NCBI GenBank assembly: GCA_038230415.1
Contig: JBBRNH010000045.1
Location: 1 to 40,911 of the forward strand
DNA from: JBBRNH01 sp038230415
GTDB taxonomy: Bacteria; Bacteroidota; Bacteroidia; Cytophagales; Spirosomataceae
Length of the DNA stretch: 40,911 nt
Direction of reading: 5' to 3'
How positions within the stretch are numbered: the first letter of the stretch is position 1; the number at the start of each line of letters is the position of its first letter. The position numbers were made by a program, and so were the translations under genes. Of the stretch, positions 14,167-23,022 are shown piece after piece. The notes below the pieces were generated by a model. The model was not told the origin of the DNA and did no database searches. It was given only the letters and a program-made list of their open reading frames with translations.

Positions 14167-15810
14167 CTACTGGAGGAGTAACCGAATTTTATCCACTTCC
14201 TGACCTTTACGGCGGCTGTTTGTGACGTGCAAATAATAGATTCCACGCGGCAGATCACGCACATCGAACTCTATTCTTTTGTTATCTTGAAAAGCCTTTT
14301 GATCAAACTGCTCACTAAGGGTTGCGGACCGGACAGCTTTGGTGGATTTTTCGCTGAATAGCTCAACTTGATCCGGCAGGGCTTCTTTCGTACTGGTGTT
14401 GTCAAATTCAATGCCAACCTGGCTGCTGGCCGGATTCGGGTAAGCCCGATAGCCAGACATCACATAAAATGATACCCGGCGACTTGTTCCTCCGCACGAA
14501 GAAGTAGCACTAACGTCGAACGTGGCACTTTGCCCACTATTCAACGTCAGAAAAAGCCGGGCGTTCGGAACTGTACCGTAAACAGCATACCAATTGGCCG
14601 GATTAGGGTTTCCACTCACAAATGTCCAGGTGAACGACGGGGCTGTTGGCAACTGAACAGTGACTACCGTTTGACCGGGGTCTAATTGATTACTGCTCGA
14701 CAGGTCATACGTTTGCCCTCCTCTGACGTAAGTGCCACTGATAAAGTTATCAACATAAACTGTTTTTGTTTTCGATACAGTAGCACAGGCATTACTGAAT
14801 GTAACAGTGATGGCCCCTTGCGGCCCGGAATAATTTCCATTTGTGTAAGCATTTCCACTTTCGCTGTTAAAAACAATACCCGTTGACGTTGACCAACCAT
14901 TGAAGTTAGTGTTACTGGGCTGGCCGAAAAATGAGTAATTGTAACTCTGCCCGTTGCACATAAAGTCAGTACCATTAATGACAACGGCATCAATCATTTT
15001 CTCAAGTATCCACCCGCAATAGCTGCTGACACGAGTAAAAATAGCAGGGCGAGAACCGCATGGTAATCGATTATTTGCAACGCCTGCTTTGAAGCTGTCA
15101 ATTCCTACCAGATAATTTTGCCCGCCACTGTTCACCCACAATGGCCCGCCACTATCTCCGTAACAGGGGCCAACTCCATTGCCGCCAGCCGCTATCTGCA
15201 AACTATTGCTCAATGGATACTGGTATTCCATTGTATTTAGTGAGTTGATATCAACTATAGATAGGTCTGCCCGTTTTAGTTGATCCTGATACTGCCTTGG
15301 AGAAGTAGTATCATCAATAGTTCCCCATCCCGAAAAGGTAGCAGTTGTACCTGGGTTAGTGATACCTGTTCCCCCATCGAATCTGATTGGTTGTACGTCA
15401 CCATTAAATGACAGTGGAGTAGCTAAACGGACAAGGGCTATGTCATTTGCGTAGGTATTGTTATCGTAGTCTTTATGGAGTATGATCTGAGCAGCAACTA
15501 TTGTTTGTCCGCCTGGTAATGGTGGGTTATTGCCGGGTTTAATATTGGTCACACCGGCATAAACTTTCAGTGAACCAGGGTTAGATACGTAGCTTTCAAC
15601 ACTATGAGCCGCCGTTACAATCCAGTTTGCACTGAGAATAACACCACCGGAACGATCCACGTAATTCGCATCAGTGGTTAGTAATACCTGCCAGGGCTGC
15701 TGGTCAATTGTCGTGTTGCTACCACCAATAATTTGTGGCCGGTTTTCTGATGCAGGCCGTCCGGCAAAGCATAGAAGACAGAAAATCAGGAGATAAAGAT
15801 GCTTTTTCAT
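14167..15810 (-). CDS. Secreted trypsin-fold serine protease with type IX secretion sorting domain
   Basis: A 547-residue protein: signal peptide (1-20), activation-site motif IIGG (27-30), an S1 protease domain to about 272 with catalytic H69 (TAAHS), D123 (NDIALV) and S220 (GDSGGP), two low-complexity beta domains (about 280-350 and 355-450), and a C-terminal sorting domain starting YRAYPNPAS. The specificity position (chymotrypsin 189), six residues before Ser, is Gly214 and not Asp, so trypsin-like cleavage is unlikely. The residue after the catalytic His is Ser instead of Cys, so one classic disulfide is missing. Export through the type IX system is inferred from the tail. Confidence 0.9.
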   Translation of the reverse strand: MKKHLYLLIFCLLCFAGRPASENRPQIIGGSNTTIDQQPWQVLLTTDANYVDRSGGVILSANWIVTAAHSVESYVSNPGSLKVYAGVTNIKPGNNPPLPGGQTIVAAQIILHKDYDNNTYANDIALVRLATPLSFNGDVQPIRFDGGTGITNPGTTATFSGWGTIDDTTSPRQYQDQLKRADLSIVDINSLNTMEYQYPLSNSLQIAAGGNGVGPCYGDSGGPLWVNSGGQNYLVGIDSFKAGVANNRLPCGSRPAIFTRVSSYCGWILEKMIDAVVINGTDFMCNGQSYNYSFFGQPSNTNFNGWSTSTGIVFNSESGNAYTNGNYSGPQGAITVTFSNACATVSKTKTVYVDNFISGTYVRGGQTYDLSSSNQLDPGQTVVTVQLPTAPSFTWTFVSGNPNPANWYAVYGTVPNARLFLTLNSGQSATFDVSATSSCGGTSRRVSFYVMSGYRAYPNPASSQVGIEFDNTSTKEALPDQVELFSEKSTKAVRSATLSEQFDQKAFQDNKRIEFDVRDLPRGIYYLHVTNSRRKGQEVDKIRLLLQ

Positions 15811-16023
15811 AACGTTTCAGAGTAAATCAATCACATAACTGGACTAACGAGAAAATGTTTATACATCATCAATGCCGCTTGTCAATCTGTCTCGTCGTTT
15901 TTATGAGCCAAAGGTATAGCCCTGATTCTATATTGTATCTACCTATTTAGTGTGTAAATTTTGACTGCCTTTTATCTTTAAGGTCCATAGTAACGCAGAA
16001 TAATATACGTTTAACGATTCAAT

Positions 16024-16281
16024 CTACAAGTAAGGCAATACTGTGCGTACCAAATCACGGCCCGCCGATTTACCCGTACCCTGTTTAAGCCCTTCGGCTG
16101 CCCATTTGTCCCTGATGTTGCGCCGGTGCGTGTTCACGGTAGAAGTCGCAATAAAACACGTATCTGCAATCTCCTCACTGCTAAAACCCTGTGCCACCAA
16201 CCGCAACATAACTAATTCACGGTCGGTGAGCGTACCTAAGAATAGTACTACGCTGGTAGGAAGATTGATTGGTTGATTCAT
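16024..16281 (-). CDS. Stand-alone LuxR-type helix-turn-helix protein
   Basis: An 85-residue protein that is little more than a LuxR/GerE DNA-binding domain: LTDRELVMLRLVAQGFSSEEIADTCFIATSTVNTHRRNIRDKW (about 18-60). There is no receiver or ligand domain. In response regulators this domain follows a REC domain; here it is either a truncated remnant or a minimal regulator. The 5' gap holds no missing REC domain in any obvious frame. Neighbours on both sides have different functions, so its targets are unknown. The stretches 15811-16023 and 16282-16542 around it show no further gene. Confidence 0.8.
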   Translation of the reverse strand: MNQPINLPTSVVLFLGTLTDRELVMLRLVAQGFSSEEIADTCFIATSTVNTHRRNIRDKWAAEGLKQGTGKSAGRDLVRTVLPYL

Positions 16282-16542
16282 GACGGTAGTCTGTTTAGGT
16301 ACAGGAGTATAAATTTACAGAAACGGTTGTAGGCACGGCTGTTACTTTTTGTGAACCTACCCACCGGCCTTTCCTGGGTGTGCTCCTGGCAAGTTTTCCT
16401 GGCAAGGCAGAGCGGCAAAAATCCTCGATGCAATCGTAAATCAGTCAGCCCGACCAACTTTCCGGCGAAACTTTTTACTTTTACGACCGTCTAAGCCATT
16501 TGTCAGGTGGCTGACGTAAACTAACAAAACCAACTGTATATC

Positions 16543-17112
16543 ATGTTAGAAACCTTAATGAACCTCGTGCGCCAGCAATCGGGCGATGCAATCATCAACA
16601 ACCCGGCCATTCCCAATGAGCATAACAATACGGCCATGGAAGCCGTAACGAGCGGCATTTTTGGCGGCCTTCAGCAGCAGGCGCAGGGCGGTGGCATTGG
16701 CAACCTCCTCAGTATGGTGATGGGGCAGGGCGGCAATGTGCAGGACAGCCCCATAACGGCGGGTGTGCAGCAGAACGTGCAGCAAAACCTGATGGAGAAG
16801 TTAGGCATCTCGCCCGCCGTAGCCATGTCAATTGCCGGCTCGTTAGTGCCGATGGTGCTGGGCAAACTGATGAACAAGGCGCAGGACCCCAACGACAGCA
16901 GTGTTGACCAAAATGGCCTGATGAACATGGTAGCCGGTCAGCAGGGTGGCGGTGGCGGCACAGACTGGATGGGCGCGGCATCGTCGGCGATGGCCGATGG
17001 CAAACTCGACATGAGCGACCTGATGCGCATTGGCGGTGGCCTGATGGGTGGTGGCGGTCAGCAGGGCGGGGGTATCGGCGGGATGCTCGGCGGCCTGTTC
17101 GGCGGTAAGTAA
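16543..17112 (+). CDS. DUF937 domain protein
   Basis: A 189-residue Gln/Gly-rich protein of the DUF937 family (function unknown). The N-terminal half has the family pattern: an opening helix MLETLMNLVRQQ, a Gly/Gln loop (GGLQQQAQGGGIGNLL), VQQNVQQNLMEKLGISPAVAMSIAGSLVPMVLGKLMNKAQDP. The C-terminal third is Gly/Met-rich, with repeated GGG and GGMLGGLFGG, and looks flexible. There is no signal peptide. It is followed by a long hairpin at 17134-17177 and stands alone. Confidence 0.85.
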   Translation: MLETLMNLVRQQSGDAIINNPAIPNEHNNTAMEAVTSGIFGGLQQQAQGGGIGNLLSMVMGQGGNVQDSPITAGVQQNVQQNLMEKLGISPAVAMSIAGSLVPMVLGKLMNKAQDPNDSSVDQNGLMNMVAGQQGGGGGTDWMGAASSAMADGKLDMSDLMRIGGGLMGGGGQQGGGIGGMLGGLFGGK

Positions 17113-17133
17113 GGCGGCATAACAAAATAGACC

Positions 17134-17177
17134 AAACCGGCCAACGGCCCGCATTCATGCGGGCCGTTGGCCGGTTT
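17134..17177 (+). terminator. Long perfect hairpin after the DUF937 gene
   Basis: A 19-bp perfect stem (17134-17152 with 17159-17177, arm AAACCGGCCAACGGCCCGC) with a 6-nt loop. The T-run is weak, so it may be a terminator, an mRNA 3' stabiliser or a small palindromic repeat. Confidence 0.6.
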
Positions 17178-17307
17178 GCCGTTTGCCGGGAAAGTAGCAC
17201 AGCGGACAGCCCCGTTTTTCAGAAAAGACGCGGGTGCAAAAGCACACTGTTGATTTTATGCGTAGTTTACGGCAACAAACACTGATTCTGCTAAACAGTT
17301 GATTCTC

Positions 17308-19326
17308 ATGAAAAAACAACTCCTTCTGAGTTTGCTGGCCGCCTGCTTCGCCCAGCCCTTACTCGCCCAGCCCGACTGGACACCGGCCCGGATGATGGCC
17401 TTCAAACGGGTTGGCAGCCCGGTTATCTCACCCGACGGACAGCGCGTGGCCTACGTGGTGGGCAACGCCCGGATGGATGCCGAAAATTCCGATTTTCTGA
17501 CCCACATCTACGTTGTCGGGGCCGACGGCAAGGCCAATGCCCAGTTTACGGTTGGAGACAAATCCTGCACCAACCCTAAGTTCTCGCCCGATGGTCTGAT
17601 GCTGGCCTTTACCTCGGCACGCGGTAAAGACGGGAAAACCCAGTTGTATGTACTGCGGCTGGCCGGTGGCGAAGCCGAACCGATCACAACCGGCAAAGGC
17701 AACGTCAGCAATTACGGCTGGTCGCCGGATAGCAAACAGATTGCGTTTACGATGGTCACTCCGCGCTCGGAGCAGGAAGAGAAAGACCGGAAAGAACGCC
17801 ACGACTGGGACGTGGTTGATCGGTTTCAGACCGCGCAATTGCACCTCGTTACGCTGACTAAAACCGATAAAAACCAGTACCCAACGCGCCAACTCACCAC
17901 CGGGGCTTTTCACGTGACCACCTTCGACTGGTCGCCGGACGGGAAAACGATTGTGTTCGGACACCAGACCACGCCCTCAGCCGATGCCTGGTCAACGAGC
18001 GACATCTCGCTGATTGCCAGCGATGGCGGGGATGTACGCCCCTTGGTGACGGGCAAAGGGGGCGATATGCAGCCGTTGTTTTCGCACGATGGCCGTCAGA
18101 TTGCCTTTGTATCCGACGGTGGCACGGTGAGCTGGATGCAGAAAGAGGACGTGTATGTGATACCCGCAACCGGGGGTACGGCCCGTAAATTAGCCACCAC
18201 TCCAGACGAGATGCCCCAACTCGTGGGATGGTCGCCAGACGATACGGGCATCATTCTGGGCGAAGCCTACCGGACGCGCTCGTCGCTGTATGCACTGCCC
18301 ACCGACGGCAGTCCGGCAAAACGCCTTACCCTGCTCGACAAGGGCGTGTATGGCGGGTATCACGTCAATAAGCGGGGCGACGTAACCTTTACCTACCAGA
18401 CAACCGAAACCCCACCCGATGTGTATGTAGCCTCGCTGACGGATATGACCGCCCGAAAGCTGACCGACATCCACGCCGGTTACATGACCGGGCGGCCCGT
18501 TGCCAAAACCGATCTGCTGACCTGGAAATCGAAAGACGGGAAATACGACATTGACGGGCTGCTGACGTATCCGGCCAATTACCAGCCGGGCCGCCAGTAT
18601 CCGCTCGTCCTGAATGTTCATGGCGGGCCGGCGGGTGCTTTTGCCCAGACCTATACCGGAGCCAGCGGGGTGTATCCCATTCAGGCATTGGCCCGGCAGG
18701 GCTATTTTGTGCTGCGGCCCAACCCACGCGGCAGCGGAGCCTACGGAGCCGATTTTCGCCGGGCTAATTACCGCGACTGGGGTAACAACGACTACAACGA
18801 CCTGATGGCGGGTGTGGACAAAACCATTGCACTGGGTCTGGTTCATGCCGACAGCCTGGTAGAAACCGGCTGGAGTTATGGCGGCTATATGACCTCGATG
18901 ATTATCACCAAAACCAACCGATTCAAGGCGGTAATGGCCGGTGCGCCCGTTACCAACCTGATGAGTTTCAACGGTACAGCCGATATTGCGGGCTTTCTGC
19001 CGAGCTACTTTGGCGGTGAGTTCTGGGACGACCCAAAGACCTACGCCGAACACTCGGCCATGTTTAACATCAAGACCGCCAAAACGCCTACGCTCATCGT
19101 GCATGGCTTAGCCGACGAGCGGGTGCCGCCCGAACAGGGGTTTCAACTGCACCGTGCGCTGCAACGGTTGGGGGTAAAAACCAAAATGGTAACCTACCCG
19201 CGTCAGCCGCACGGCTTTGTCGAACCAAAATTTATTCAGGACGTGGGTGAGCGGGTGATTGACTGGTTTAATACGGGGCTGGGGCGCAGGGGCAGTAGCT
19301 ATACTGAACTGTCGCAACGCGATTAA
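17308..19326 (+). CDS. S9 family peptidase (prolyl oligopeptidase/acylaminoacyl peptidase type)
   Basis: A 672-residue exported serine peptidase: signal peptide (1-20, cleavage near LLAQ), a WD40-like beta-propeller of repeated SPDG/SHDG blades (about 30-390) that gates access, and an alpha/beta-hydrolase domain (about 410-660). The catalytic residues are S523 in GWSYGGY, D603 in HGLADERVPPEQ and H635 in RQPHGF; NVHGGP marks the oxyanion region. These enzymes cleave short peptides, probably in the periplasm here. The ATG at 17308 is preferred over an in-frame TTG nine bases upstream because it starts a standard MKK signal peptide. Confidence 0.95.
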   Translation: MKKQLLLSLLAACFAQPLLAQPDWTPARMMAFKRVGSPVISPDGQRVAYVVGNARMDAENSDFLTHIYVVGADGKANAQFTVGDKSCTNPKFSPDGLMLAFTSARGKDGKTQLYVLRLAGGEAEPITTGKGNVSNYGWSPDSKQIAFTMVTPRSEQEEKDRKERHDWDVVDRFQTAQLHLVTLTKTDKNQYPTRQLTTGAFHVTTFDWSPDGKTIVFGHQTTPSADAWSTSDISLIASDGGDVRPLVTGKGGDMQPLFSHDGRQIAFVSDGGTVSWMQKEDVYVIPATGGTARKLATTPDEMPQLVGWSPDDTGIILGEAYRTRSSLYALPTDGSPAKRLTLLDKGVYGGYHVNKRGDVTFTYQTTETPPDVYVASLTDMTARKLTDIHAGYMTGRPVAKTDLLTWKSKDGKYDIDGLLTYPANYQPGRQYPLVLNVHGGPAGAFAQTYTGASGVYPIQALARQGYFVLRPNPRGSGAYGADFRRANYRDWGNNDYNDLMAGVDKTIALGLVHADSLVETGWSYGGYMTSMIITKTNRFKAVMAGAPVTNLMSFNGTADIAGFLPSYFGGEFWDDPKTYAEHSAMFNIKTAKTPTLIVHGLADERVPPEQGFQLHRALQRLGVKTKMVTYPRQPHGFVEPKFIQDVGERVIDWFNTGLGRRGSSYTELSQRD

Positions 19327-19379
19327 CGGCACCGCTTTTTCGTCTGCCAATCTGTCAGATTACAGCCCGAAAATTCGCA

Positions 19380-19396
19380 TTGGCACTTGTCTTGAT
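19380..19396 (+). promoter_or_regulatory. Possible sigma-54-like promoter of dnaK
   Basis: TTGGCAC-N5-TTGAT resembles the sigma-54 consensus TGGCAC-N5-TTGCA, with GC of the -12 element changed to GA. It lies about 65 bases before the dnaK ATG. Slightly upstream, CTGT-N6-ACAG could be an activator site. No CIRCE element was seen. Speculative. Confidence 0.35.
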
Positions 19397-19461
19397 AGGT
19401 AGGTTGTATCTGTCACACAGAACAATCAAACCGAACACAGGCAAAACGCGACAGCAGCATC

Positions 19462-21417
19462 ATGGGAAAGATAATTGGTATTGACTTAGGCACCACCAAC
19501 TCGTGCGTGGCCGTAATGGAGGGCAACGAGCCGGTGGTGATTCCGAACAGCGAAGGTCGCCGGACAACGCCCTCGGTGGTGGCGTTCATGGACAACGGTA
19601 ACGGCGAACGCAAGGTGGGCGACCCGGCCAAACGCCAGGCCATCACCAACCCCAAAAACACGATCTCGTCGATCAAACGGTTCATGGGCAAACGCTACGG
19701 CGAAGTGCAGAACGAGATCAAAAACATGGCCTACGACGTGGAGCGTGGCCCCAACGATACGCCCCGCGTCAGAATCGGCGACCGGCAATATACCCCGCAG
19801 GAACTCTCGGCCCTGATCCTGCAAAAAATGAAGCAGACCGCCGAAGACTACCTCGGCCAGACCGTGACCGAAGCCGTGATTACCGTGCCGGCTTATTTTA
19901 ACGATGCCGAACGGCAGGCCACCAAAGAAGCCGGTCAGATTGCCGGTCTCGACGTAAAAAGAATCATTAACGAACCAACCGCTGCCGCCCTCGCTTACGG
20001 CCTCGACAAGACCGACAAAGACCAGAAAATCGCGGTGTTTGACCTCGGTGGCGGCACATTCGATATTTCGATTCTTGAACTCGGTGATGGCGTGTTTGAG
20101 GTGAAATCAACTGATGGCGATACGCACCTCGGCGGTGACGATTTTGACCAGGTTATCATTGACTGGCTGGCGCAGGAATTCCTGAACGACGAGCGGATTG
20201 ACCTCCGACGCGACCCGATGGCCCTGCAACGGCTGAAAGAAGCCGCCGAAAAAGCCAAAGTAGAACTGTCGAGTTCGGCCTCAACGGAAATTAACCTGCC
20301 CTATATTATGCCCGTTGACGGTATTCCAAAGCACTTAGTTCGGAGCCTGAGCCGCGCCAAATTTGAGCAACTGAGCGATTCGCTGATTCAGCGGAGCTTG
20401 GAACCCTGCCGCCGGGCCTTGAAAAACGCGGGCCTGAACGCCAATCAGATTGACGAGGTGATTCTGGTGGGTGGCTCAACCCGGATTCCGCGTGTGCAGG
20501 AAGAAGTAGAAAAACTCTTTGGCCGCAAGCCATCCAAAGCCGTGAACCCCGACGAAGCCGTTGCCGTTGGTGCTGCCATTCAGGGCGGTGTGCTGACCGG
20601 CGAGGTGAAAGATGTACTGCTACTTGACGTGATTCCGCTCTCGCTTGGTATCGAAACGATGGGCGGGGTGTTTACCCGCATGGTGGAATCGAACACGACG
20701 ATTCCGAGCAAAAAAGTAGAAACGTTCTCAACCGCGTCTGACAATCAGCCGAGTGTAGAAATCAATATTTTGCAGGGCGAACGGCCCATGGCAGCTCAGA
20801 ACCGGGCATTGGGCCGGTTTATCCTCGACGGAATTCCGCCCGCAGCACGGGGAGTGCCGCAGGTTGAGGTGACGTTCGACGTGGATGCCAACGGTATTCT
20901 GCACGTAACGGCTAAAGACAAAGGCACGGGCAAAGAGCAGAAGATCAGGATTGAAGCCTCGTCGGGCCTGACCGATGCCGAGATTACCCGGATGCGCGAA
21001 GAAGCCAAAGCCAACGAAGCAGGCGACAAAGCCGAGCGCGAAAAAATCGAGAAAGTCAATCAGGCCGACGCGCTGATTTTCCAGACCGAGAAGCAACTCA
21101 AAGAATACGGCGAGAAGCTGACCGAACCCAACAAAACGGCCATCGAAGCCGCGTTGGTAAACCTCCGCACCGCCCACGCCACCCGCGACGCTGCCAGTAT
21201 TGACGTGGCCCTGAACGCCCTGAACGAAGCCTGGAACACAGCCTCGCAGGATATTTACAGTGCCACCCAGGGCGACGCAGCCACCGGCAACCCGATGGAC
21301 GGTATGTTTAACGGCGCGGCTGGTGCCAACGGAAACGGGTCGGCCAATGGCAACGGGCAATCATCAGCCGACAAAGACAGCAACGTGTCTGACGTGCCGT
21401 ATGAGGAAGTGAAGTAA
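19462..21417 (+). CDS. dnaK: Chaperone protein DnaK (Hsp70)
   Basis: A 651-residue cytosolic ATP-dependent chaperone that binds unfolded segments with help from DnaJ and GrpE. It has the N-terminal phosphate-binding motif GIDLGTTNSCVAV, VPAYFNDAERQATKEAG, DLGGGTFDIS and VGGSTRIPRVQ in the nucleotide domain, the substrate domain starting after DVIPLSLGIETMGG, a helical lid, and a disordered Gly/Asn-rich tail ending DVPYEEVK. Full length and intact. dnaJ and grpE are not adjacent. A strong terminator follows, so it is transcribed alone. Confidence 0.98.
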   Translation: MGKIIGIDLGTTNSCVAVMEGNEPVVIPNSEGRRTTPSVVAFMDNGNGERKVGDPAKRQAITNPKNTISSIKRFMGKRYGEVQNEIKNMAYDVERGPNDTPRVRIGDRQYTPQELSALILQKMKQTAEDYLGQTVTEAVITVPAYFNDAERQATKEAGQIAGLDVKRIINEPTAAALAYGLDKTDKDQKIAVFDLGGGTFDISILELGDGVFEVKSTDGDTHLGGDDFDQVIIDWLAQEFLNDERIDLRRDPMALQRLKEAAEKAKVELSSSASTEINLPYIMPVDGIPKHLVRSLSRAKFEQLSDSLIQRSLEPCRRALKNAGLNANQIDEVILVGGSTRIPRVQEEVEKLFGRKPSKAVNPDEAVAVGAAIQGGVLTGEVKDVLLLDVIPLSLGIETMGGVFTRMVESNTTIPSKKVETFSTASDNQPSVEINILQGERPMAAQNRALGRFILDGIPPAARGVPQVEVTFDVDANGILHVTAKDKGTGKEQKIRIEASSGLTDAEITRMREEAKANEAGDKAEREKIEKVNQADALIFQTEKQLKEYGEKLTEPNKTAIEAALVNLRTAHATRDAASIDVALNALNEAWNTASQDIYSATQGDAATGNPMDGMFNGAAGANGNGSANGNGQSSADKDSNVSDVPYEEVK

Positions 21418-21436
21418 GTTGAAGTATAAAATAGAA

Positions 21437-21468
21437 AGCCCCGCCGAGTGATTGGCGGGGCTTTTTTT
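21437..21468 (+). terminator. Rho-independent terminator of dnaK
   Basis: A 9-bp stem AGCCCCGCC/GGCGGGGCT (21437-21445, 21454-21462) with an 8-nt loop, followed by seven T. Confidence 0.9.
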
Positions 21469-21483
21469 GTGGCTTTCGATTGG

Positions 21484-21491
21484 TATATTTG
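21484..21491 (+). promoter_or_regulatory. Putative -7 box of the toxin-antitoxin operon
   Basis: TATATTTG, a perfect TAnnTTTG, 23 bases before the antitoxin ATG at 21515 and just after the dnaK terminator. Confidence 0.55.
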
Positions 21492-21514
21492 GTACACAAA
21501 AACACGCTGAACTG

Positions 21515-21760
21515 ATGGCACCAACCACAGAAATCCGGGAGAATTTTCATCAACTGATAGACAGTATTCAGGATGAATACGCGCTGAGTTCACTGTATTC
21601 AGCGGTGAGTTTGTATGTAGAACAACAGGATGTATTGCTTGACAGTGCTGACCCGGTGATTTTGGCCCGGATGCAAAAATCACTTGGTCAGGCGGCACGG
21701 GGCGAGGTAATTACCAACGAGGAAATGCAAGAACAGGTACGCCAATGGCTCGGCAAATAA
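21515..21760 (+). CDS. Putative antitoxin of a ParE-type toxin-antitoxin pair
   Basis: An 81-residue acidic, helical protein with no domain I can name with certainty. It begins APTTEIRENFHQLIDSIQD and ends ITNEEMQEQVRQWLGK. This organisation, a helical N-terminus plus an 'exxe...w' tail, resembles small Bacteroidetes antitoxins paired with RelE/ParE toxins. The start at 21515 was chosen because a promoter box lies between it and a longer in-frame TTG start that would sit in the dnaK terminator. The toxin start overlaps its last 16 bases, which supports the pairing. Confidence 0.75.
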   Translation: MAPTTEIRENFHQLIDSIQDEYALSSLYSAVSLYVEQQDVLLDSADPVILARMQKSLGQAARGEVITNEEMQEQVRQWLGK

Positions 21761-22029
21761 CCTGGACACCGCAAGCGCAGGAAGAATACCGCCTGATTGT
21801 CTCTCATCTGCTTGATGTATTTGGCGATAAAGTAACAGAAGATTATACAGACCGTTTGGCAAAAGTTATTGACAACATTGCGCTGCTGCCAGACATGGGG
21901 CGAATGCACCCACAAATGAGCGCAATCCGGCAAGTGGTTGTCCGACCTCATACCGTTGTCTGCTATTTGGTATTTCCTGCCCAGATTACAGTAGTGAACC
22001 TTTTGGATTCGCGGAGCGAACGACGATAG
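21745..22029 (+). CDS. RelE/ParE family toxin
   Basis: A 94-residue protein of the RelE/ParE superfamily: ITWTPQAQEEYRLIVSHLLDVFGDKVTEDYTDRLAKVIDNIALLPDMGRMHPQMSAIRQVVVRPHTVVCYLVF, with the typical W-T-P/A-x-A start, LPDMGR turn and final VVNLLDSR strand. ParE toxins act on DNA gyrase and RelE toxins on ribosome-bound mRNA; the sequence alone does not separate these. It overlaps the antitoxin gene by 16 bases, and a terminator follows immediately. Confidence 0.88.
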   Translation: MARQITWTPQAQEEYRLIVSHLLDVFGDKVTEDYTDRLAKVIDNIALLPDMGRMHPQMSAIRQVVVRPHTVVCYLVFPAQITVVNLLDSRSERR

Positions 22030-22030
22030 T

Positions 22031-22068
22031 AAAAAATCTCCTGCCAGTGTTGGTGGGGGATTTTTTTT
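22031..22068 (+). terminator. Terminator of the toxin-antitoxin operon
   Basis: A roughly 15-bp stem with some G-U pairs (AAAAATCTCCTGCCA with TGGTGGGGGATTTTT) and a 4-nt loop, ending in eight T. Confidence 0.8.
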
Positions 22069-22209
22069 GAAGGACCAGCACGCCTGGTTAGTGGCAAAGC
22101 ATGGCCTGCCAGAACCGGCAATACAGTTTTCTACCGATAACACGGTAAACGGATAGAATAACAAAACCCCTTGATACTTTAGCCCCACAAATCGTAAACC
22201 GTCAACAGG

Positions 22210-23022
22210 ATGAATCCGAACAAAGTATTGTGGGAAAAAGGGGACTTCACCCAAATTGCCGAGACCATGCGCGAGAGCGGAGCGGCATTTATTGACCAAT
22301 TGGGAGTCACAGCCGGACTTCGTGTTCTCGATCTTGGCTGTGGCGACGGCACTACCGCCATACCCGAAGCCAAACTTGGGGCTACGGTGCTGGGGGTTGA
22401 TATAGCCCGGAACTTAGTTGAAGCCGGCAACCGGCGGGCCAAAGCCGAGGGGCTAACCAATTGTACGTTTCAGGAGGGAGATGCCACCGATCTGCACGAC
22501 CTAAGCGATCATACATTCGATCTGGTGGTGAGTATGTTTGGGGCCATGTTCGCGCCGAAGCCTTTTGATGTAGCCCGCGAAATGGTTCGGGTCACCCGTC
22601 CGGGTGGGCGAATCGTGATGGGCAACTGGATTCCGGGCGATCCTACATTAGTGGCACAAATCCTCAAAGTCAGTGCCGCCTACGCACCACCCCCACCAGC
22701 GGGGTTTGTTAGCCCGATGTTGTGGGGCATGGAAGACCAGGTTACAGAACGGTTTATGAAGGCGGGCGTACCGAAAGAAAACATCGCCTTCATGAAAGAC
22801 TCGTTTACGTTTACCGCGCCTTTTCCGCCATCCGAACTCGTAAACAGGTTCAGAAACTACTATGGCCCCACGATGAATGCGTTTGAAGCCGCCGAAAAAA
22901 GCGGCAGGGCCGCTGATTTACACCACGAATTATCCGTTCTGTTCGACAGTCAGAACAAAAGCACCGCAACGAATACCACCTCGATACCGGCTAATTTTCT
23001 ACGGGTGACGGTTGCCTGTTGA
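22210..23022 (+). CDS. Class I SAM-dependent methyltransferase
   Basis: A 270-residue cytosolic methyltransferase of the UbiE-like Methyltransf_11 type. Motif I is VLDLGCGDGT (39-48); an acidic ribose-binding residue follows in VLGVDIA, then GDATDL, FDLVVSMFGAMFAPKP and the post-core VRVTRPGGRIVMGNW. The C-terminal 100 residues, with a Pro-rich APPPPAGF loop, probably form the acceptor pocket. The acceptor is not identifiable and no biosynthetic partner is nearby. Its 3' end overlaps a small membrane-protein gene on the other strand. Confidence 0.9.
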   Translation: MNPNKVLWEKGDFTQIAETMRESGAAFIDQLGVTAGLRVLDLGCGDGTTAIPEAKLGATVLGVDIARNLVEAGNRRAKAEGLTNCTFQEGDATDLHDLSDHTFDLVVSMFGAMFAPKPFDVAREMVRVTRPGGRIVMGNWIPGDPTLVAQILKVSAAYAPPPPAGFVSPMLWGMEDQVTERFMKAGVPKENIAFMKDSFTFTAPFPPSELVNRFRNYYGPTMNAFEAAEKSGRAADLHHELSVLFDSQNKSTATNTTSIPANFLRVTVAC

